This document shows, piece by piece, positions 32,522 to 35,467 of a stretch of DNA of 35,467 bases. Made by a program: the position numbers and the translations under genes. The notes under the pieces are model-generated. The model did not search any database. It saw only the letters and a program-made list of their open reading frames with translations, and was not told the DNA's origin. Source of the DNA: DASVXQ01 sp046727955. Its GTDB lineage: Bacteria > Actinomycetota > CALGFH01. Positions within the stretch are counted from its first letter, which is position 1. Every line of letters begins with the position of its first letter. The DNA is taken from contig JBKPDO010000339.1 of the NCBI GenBank assembly GCA_046727955.1, positions 1 to 35,467 on the forward strand, read 5' to 3'.

Positions 32522-34942
32522 ATGGTCGGCCGCTCCCTGCCACGCCCGCGTCGTGTGCTCACGCTGGTTGCGCTGGTCTGTATTCTGGTCGGCGGCGCGA
32601 TCGCGCCCGCCTCGGCAGCACCGGGTGGCGGGCAGTCCGGCCAGGTGCGGGTCCTCAGGGACGAGTACGGCGTCCCGCACGTCTATGCGGCCAGCCTGGC
32701 CGCGCTGTTCTATGGCGTCGGCTATGCCCAAGGTCAGGACCGGCTGTGGCAGGCGGACATCCACCGTCGCCTGGCTACCGGCACGCTGTCGGACTTGCTG
32801 GGCCCGTCGGTGCTGCCCGGTGACGTCTTTGCCCGGCAGCTGTTCGGGTCGCAGGCGCGGCGGGCGGCGCTGTTCGCGCAGGCGTCCCCGCTGACCCAGA
32901 CGGTGCTCGCGTCGTTCGCCGAGGGGATGAACGCCTGGATCGCGCACGCCGAGGAGGCACACGCGCTGCCAGCACCCTACGCCGTGTTCGGCCCACCCCG
33001 GCCGTGGACGGTGGACGACTCGATCGCGACCTACATGTACTTCGCCAGCTTCTTTGGCACCTTCGGCGGGGACGAGCTCGACAACCTCGCGCAGCTGGAG
33101 GGCCTTGTCGCCCGCCTCGGTTCGGTCGAGGGGCAGCGGGTGTTCGCCGACACGCACTGGCTCGACGACCCCAGCGCGCCGACCACGGTGCCCGCATCGG
33201 GCGAGGTCACCCCACCGCGGCGTGGCAAGGCACCGCTGCCGCAGCTGCTGCCGGGCATGACCACGGCGGCAACGGCCGCTCGCGGGGCGATCGACGCCGC
33301 CGCGCGGGTCTTCGCCCGGTTCGGCGTGCGCCGCGCCCCGGCGTCCAACGCCATGGTGGTGGGGCCGCGGCTGAGCGCCGATGGGCACGCACTGCTGCTG
33401 GGCGGCCCGCAGATGGGCTACTCGACCCCGCAGATCAACCACGAGATCGGCATCCACGGCGCCGGCTTCGACGTGACCGGCATGGAGCTGGCCGGGTGGC
33501 CGCTGGTCCCGATCGGCGTCACCTCCCACCACGCCTGGACGCTGACCAGCGGCGGCACCGACAACACCGACCTGTACGTCGAGCTGGTGCGGCTGCGCGC
33601 CGGCGCCACCACGCCCGAGTACCGCTACCAGGGCCAGTGGCGCCCGATGGACTGCCGCGTCGAGCACTTTGTGACCGGCGACCAGCAGCTGTGCGAGACC
33701 GTCCACGGGCCGGTCGTCTCACCGCTGCCAACGGCTCCCACCGGCCAGGCCACCGCGATCTCGGTCAAGCTCGCGGTACGCGGCCTGGAGCTGGAGACCT
33801 ACGACGCCTGGCTCAGTCTGGGCCGGGCTGCCACGCTGACGCAGTTCGCCGCCGCCGCGGCGCATGCGGCCTACAACTTCAACCTGTTCTACGCCGACGA
33901 CCGCGGCAACATCGCCTACTGGCACATCGGCCGGATCCCCATCCGCCCCGCCGGCGACAACCCGTTCCTGCCCCACGATGGCACCGGCAGCGACGAGTGG
34001 CAGGGGTTTGTGCCGTTTGGCCAGCAGCCGCACGCCCTCAACCCGCGGCAGGGCTGGCTGGCCAGCTGGAACAACAAGCCCGCCCTCGGCTGGGCCAACT
34101 CCTCGGCCGGCTTCTGGGACTGGGGCCCGGTGCAGCGGGTGACCACGCTGATGCACCAGTTGCGCAGGATCACGCCGGGCACGGCGACGGTCGGCACACT
34201 GGAGCAGATCAACCGCACGGCCGGCTGGACGACCGACACGCCGTCGGGCTCGGCCGACACCGTGTTCGTCTCCACGCTGCTGGACGACCTGCTCGGCCAC
34301 GTCGACACCAGCGCCGACCCGCGGCTGCCGGCAGTGGTCCGGCAACTGCGCGCGTGGGACTGGCTGCAGACCGATGCCGACCAGGACGGCCGTTACGACC
34401 AACCGTCGGTGGCCATCTTCAACACCTGGTGGCAGACGCTTGTCGAGCAGGTCTTCGGCGACGAGCTGCCCGGCTCCGACCCCAACGTGCTGGGCAACCT
34501 GGTGGCCCGGCTGCTCGGCGCGGCGCCGGGGTCGCTGCCGCTTGCCCATGACTACCTCGACGGCCAGGGCGTCGACGCGGCCGTGACGGCGGCGCTGCGG
34601 TCCACGCTGGACCAGCTCGCCGCCCGCTCCGGGCCAGATCTTGCGAGCTGGCTGCAGCCGGTAGCACACATCCGCTGGGAGGCGCTGCCGCTCACCCCAC
34701 AGGTGCCCGACACGATCTGGATGAACCGCGGGACCTACAACCAGATCGTCCACCTCGGCGCGGGCCGCCACGTGTGGGCGGAGAACGTCGTCGCCCCCGG
34801 CCAGAGCGGCGACCCGGCAAGCCCGCACTTCTCCGACCAGCTCGCCCTGTACGCAACCTGGTGTTACAAGCCCATGCGGCTGGACCTGCCCGACCTGACC
34901 GGCCACATCACCTCGACGACCTCGCTCCACCCGTCCTCTTGA
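32522..34942 (+). CDS. Secreted penicillin acylase-family Ntn-hydrolase
   Basis: The 806-aa precursor has a signal peptide (PRPRRVLTLVALVCILVGG, cleavage near ASAAPG), then the alpha chain with VRVLRDEYGVPHVYAASLAALFYGVGYAQGQDRLWQ. Ser275 in APASNAMVV is the expected autoproteolysis site and N-terminal nucleophile of the beta chain, which begins SNAMVVGPRLSADGH. MELAGWPLVPIGVTSHHAWTLTSG and NFNLFYADDRGNIAYWHIGRIP are typical beta-chain motifs. It hydrolyses amide bonds of acylated small molecules, such as beta-lactams or acyl-homoserine lactones; which is not predictable. ATG 32522 has GGGAGG six bases upstream. All key residues are intact. Confidence 0.93.
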   Translation: MVGRSLPRPRRVLTLVALVCILVGGAIAPASAAPGGGQSGQVRVLRDEYGVPHVYAASLAALFYGVGYAQGQDRLWQADIHRRLATGTLSDLLGPSVLPGDVFARQLFGSQARRAALFAQASPLTQTVLASFAEGMNAWIAHAEEAHALPAPYAVFGPPRPWTVDDSIATYMYFASFFGTFGGDELDNLAQLEGLVARLGSVEGQRVFADTHWLDDPSAPTTVPASGEVTPPRRGKAPLPQLLPGMTTAATAARGAIDAAARVFARFGVRRAPASNAMVVGPRLSADGHALLLGGPQMGYSTPQINHEIGIHGAGFDVTGMELAGWPLVPIGVTSHHAWTLTSGGTDNTDLYVELVRLRAGATTPEYRYQGQWRPMDCRVEHFVTGDQQLCETVHGPVVSPLPTAPTGQATAISVKLAVRGLELETYDAWLSLGRAATLTQFAAAAAHAAYNFNLFYADDRGNIAYWHIGRIPIRPAGDNPFLPHDGTGSDEWQGFVPFGQQPHALNPRQGWLASWNNKPALGWANSSAGFWDWGPVQRVTTLMHQLRRITPGTATVGTLEQINRTAGWTTDTPSGSADTVFVSTLLDDLLGHVDTSADPRLPAVVRQLRAWDWLQTDADQDGRYDQPSVAIFNTWWQTLVEQVFGDELPGSDPNVLGNLVARLLGAAPGSLPLAHDYLDGQGVDAAVTAALRSTLDQLAARSGPDLASWLQPVAHIRWEALPLTPQVPDTIWMNRGTYNQIVHLGAGRHVWAENVVAPGQSGDPASPHFSDQLALYATWCYKPMRLDLPDLTGHITSTTSLHPSS

Positions 34943-35067
34943 CAGCCGACTCGCCTACGCACGGCCAAGACTTGGCCACGCCTTCCGGCTCAACGCAACA
35001 GTGAACTACCCGCTCGGTCTGGACATCCTTGGAGTGATCGCGCAGCATTTCGGGCTGGAGTGAGCCG
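34943..35067 (+). pseudogene. C-terminal stump of an unidentified gene
   Basis: After the acylase stop the plus strand reads an open frame without start codon ending HFGLE and TGA at 35065-35067, including the stretch FRLNATVNYPLGLDILGVIA. Codon use is coding-like, but there is no start and no family match. It is probably the last ~35 codons of a gene whose front is gone. The rest of 34943-35264 holds only the LCAT-like stump. Confidence 0.4.
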
Positions 35068-35088
35068 AGCGCACCGTCCTGAGGGCTG

Positions 35089-35178
35089 ATGGCACAGTAC
35101 CCGTCACCGATCAAGAACGTCGTGGTCCTGCCAGGGATCCTCGGCAGCACCCTGGCCAAAGACAGCAGGCTGGTGTGA
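35089..35178 (+). pseudogene. N-terminal stump of an LCAT-like alpha/beta hydrolase
   Basis: A ribosome site TGAGGG precedes an ATG at 35089. The frame reads IKNVVVLPGILGSTLAKD, the first strand and oxyanion loop (LPGILGS) of lecithin:cholesterol acyltransferase-like hydrolases, then meets TGA at 35176 where the family has a Trp codon (LVW). Beyond the stop the same frame continues PPSAGA, matching the next family motif, then loses similarity. It is a truncated gene with a nonsense change, overtaken by the sialidase gene starting at 35265. Confidence 0.6.
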
Positions 35179-35264
35179 CCGCCGTCCGCGGGGGCGGCCC
35201 CGCGGCCGACCGGCACCTTCGACCGCAGCAGCAACCAGTTGACACTCCAGCGAGGGAGGCGCCC

Positions 35265-35467
35265 ATGCACCCGCGAACAGTGACCCGACTGCTGGCCCTG
35301 GCGGCTGCGTTCACGCTCGCCACGGTGGTCCCATCGACCGCCGGACCGTTCACCCGCAGCCCCCTCAAGGTCGTGTCCGTCTCCAGCCCCTTCGCCGGCT
35401 GCGACATCTCAGGCCAGCCGGGGGTGAACTTCCTCAACAGCGAGGTCGAGCCCTGGGTCGAGGTGAA
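35265..35467 (+). CDS. Secreted sialidase-like (BNR-repeat) protein, N-terminal part, runs off right edge
   Basis: The frame opens with a signal peptide (TRLLALAAAFTLATVVPSTA) and continues with VSSPFAGCDIS and PGVNFLNSEVEPWVEVN, which matches the start of secreted actinobacterial exo-alpha-sialidase-like BNR proteins (typical text: SPFAGC...GTNFPNSEVEPWVDVNP). The propeller lies beyond the window. GAGGGAGG lies six bases before the ATG. Enzymatic activity cannot be judged. Confidence 0.7.
   Translation, partial: MHPRTVTRLLALAAAFTLATVVPSTAGPFTRSPLKVVSVSSPFAGCDISGQPGVNFLNSEVEPWVEV

Noticed and set aside
32294..33706. Minus-strand 470-aa frame under the penicillin acylase
   Set aside because: Antisense shadow; the plus strand carries the complete acylase motifs and signal peptide.

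Overview
The window is very GC-rich DNA from an actinobacterium (Actinomycetota). The genes that point there are a DUF1707 protein, a DUF6412 protein beside a small YidC/Oxa1-like insertase, luciferase-like (LLM, F420-type) oxidoreductases, a TIGR03086 mycothiol-isomerase-like protein, a WYL regulator and a GT87 glycosyltransferase. No rRNA, tRNA, IS element or CRISPR array was seen.

Layout. 1-5100: start of a membrane sensor kinase (runs off the left edge), an LLM protein, a CoxE-like VWA protein, then the YidC-like/DUF6412/DUF1707 group and a decayed histidine-kinase tail. 5100-11152: a sigma region 4 protein, a 169-aa partner, a patatin lipase, a TPR-CHAT protease and a cytoplasmic S8 subtilase; this is the most interesting block and looks like a regulated protease/lipase conflict (cell-death) module. 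11284-13587: WYL regulator divergent from an epoxide hydrolase. 13638-17274: a minus-strand operon, apparently for homoprotocatechuate-type aromatic catabolism (hpaE, an hpaD stump, MarR, and a chimeric SDR/LLM/acetoacetate-decarboxylase reading frame). 17395-19607: ECF sigma factor with SnoaL-like tail, metallo-beta-lactamase-fold hydrolase, SRPBCC protein. 19672-26422: secreted (alpha/alpha)6-type glycosidase, histone-deacetylase-like amidohydrolase, decayed DUF899 gene, YncE/phosphoesterase fusion. 26705-31769: TIGR03086 protein, O-antigen-ligase-like and GT87 membrane proteins, CDF metal exporter. 31906-35467: truncated RibD/DHFR-like gene, secreted penicillin acylase, two gene stumps (one LCAT-like) and the start of a secreted sialidase-like protein.

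Two kinds of damage recur. Ten single-base frameshifts break otherwise convincing genes; at least six lie in short homopolymer runs, so assembly or sequencing error must be excluded before calling pseudogenes. Separately, several frames look like in-frame deletion or fusion products (SDR-LLM-decarboxylase chimera, DUF899, hpaD, the sigma fragment, the LCAT stump), which homopolymer errors cannot explain.

Function assignments come from motifs and family memory; no database search was possible.
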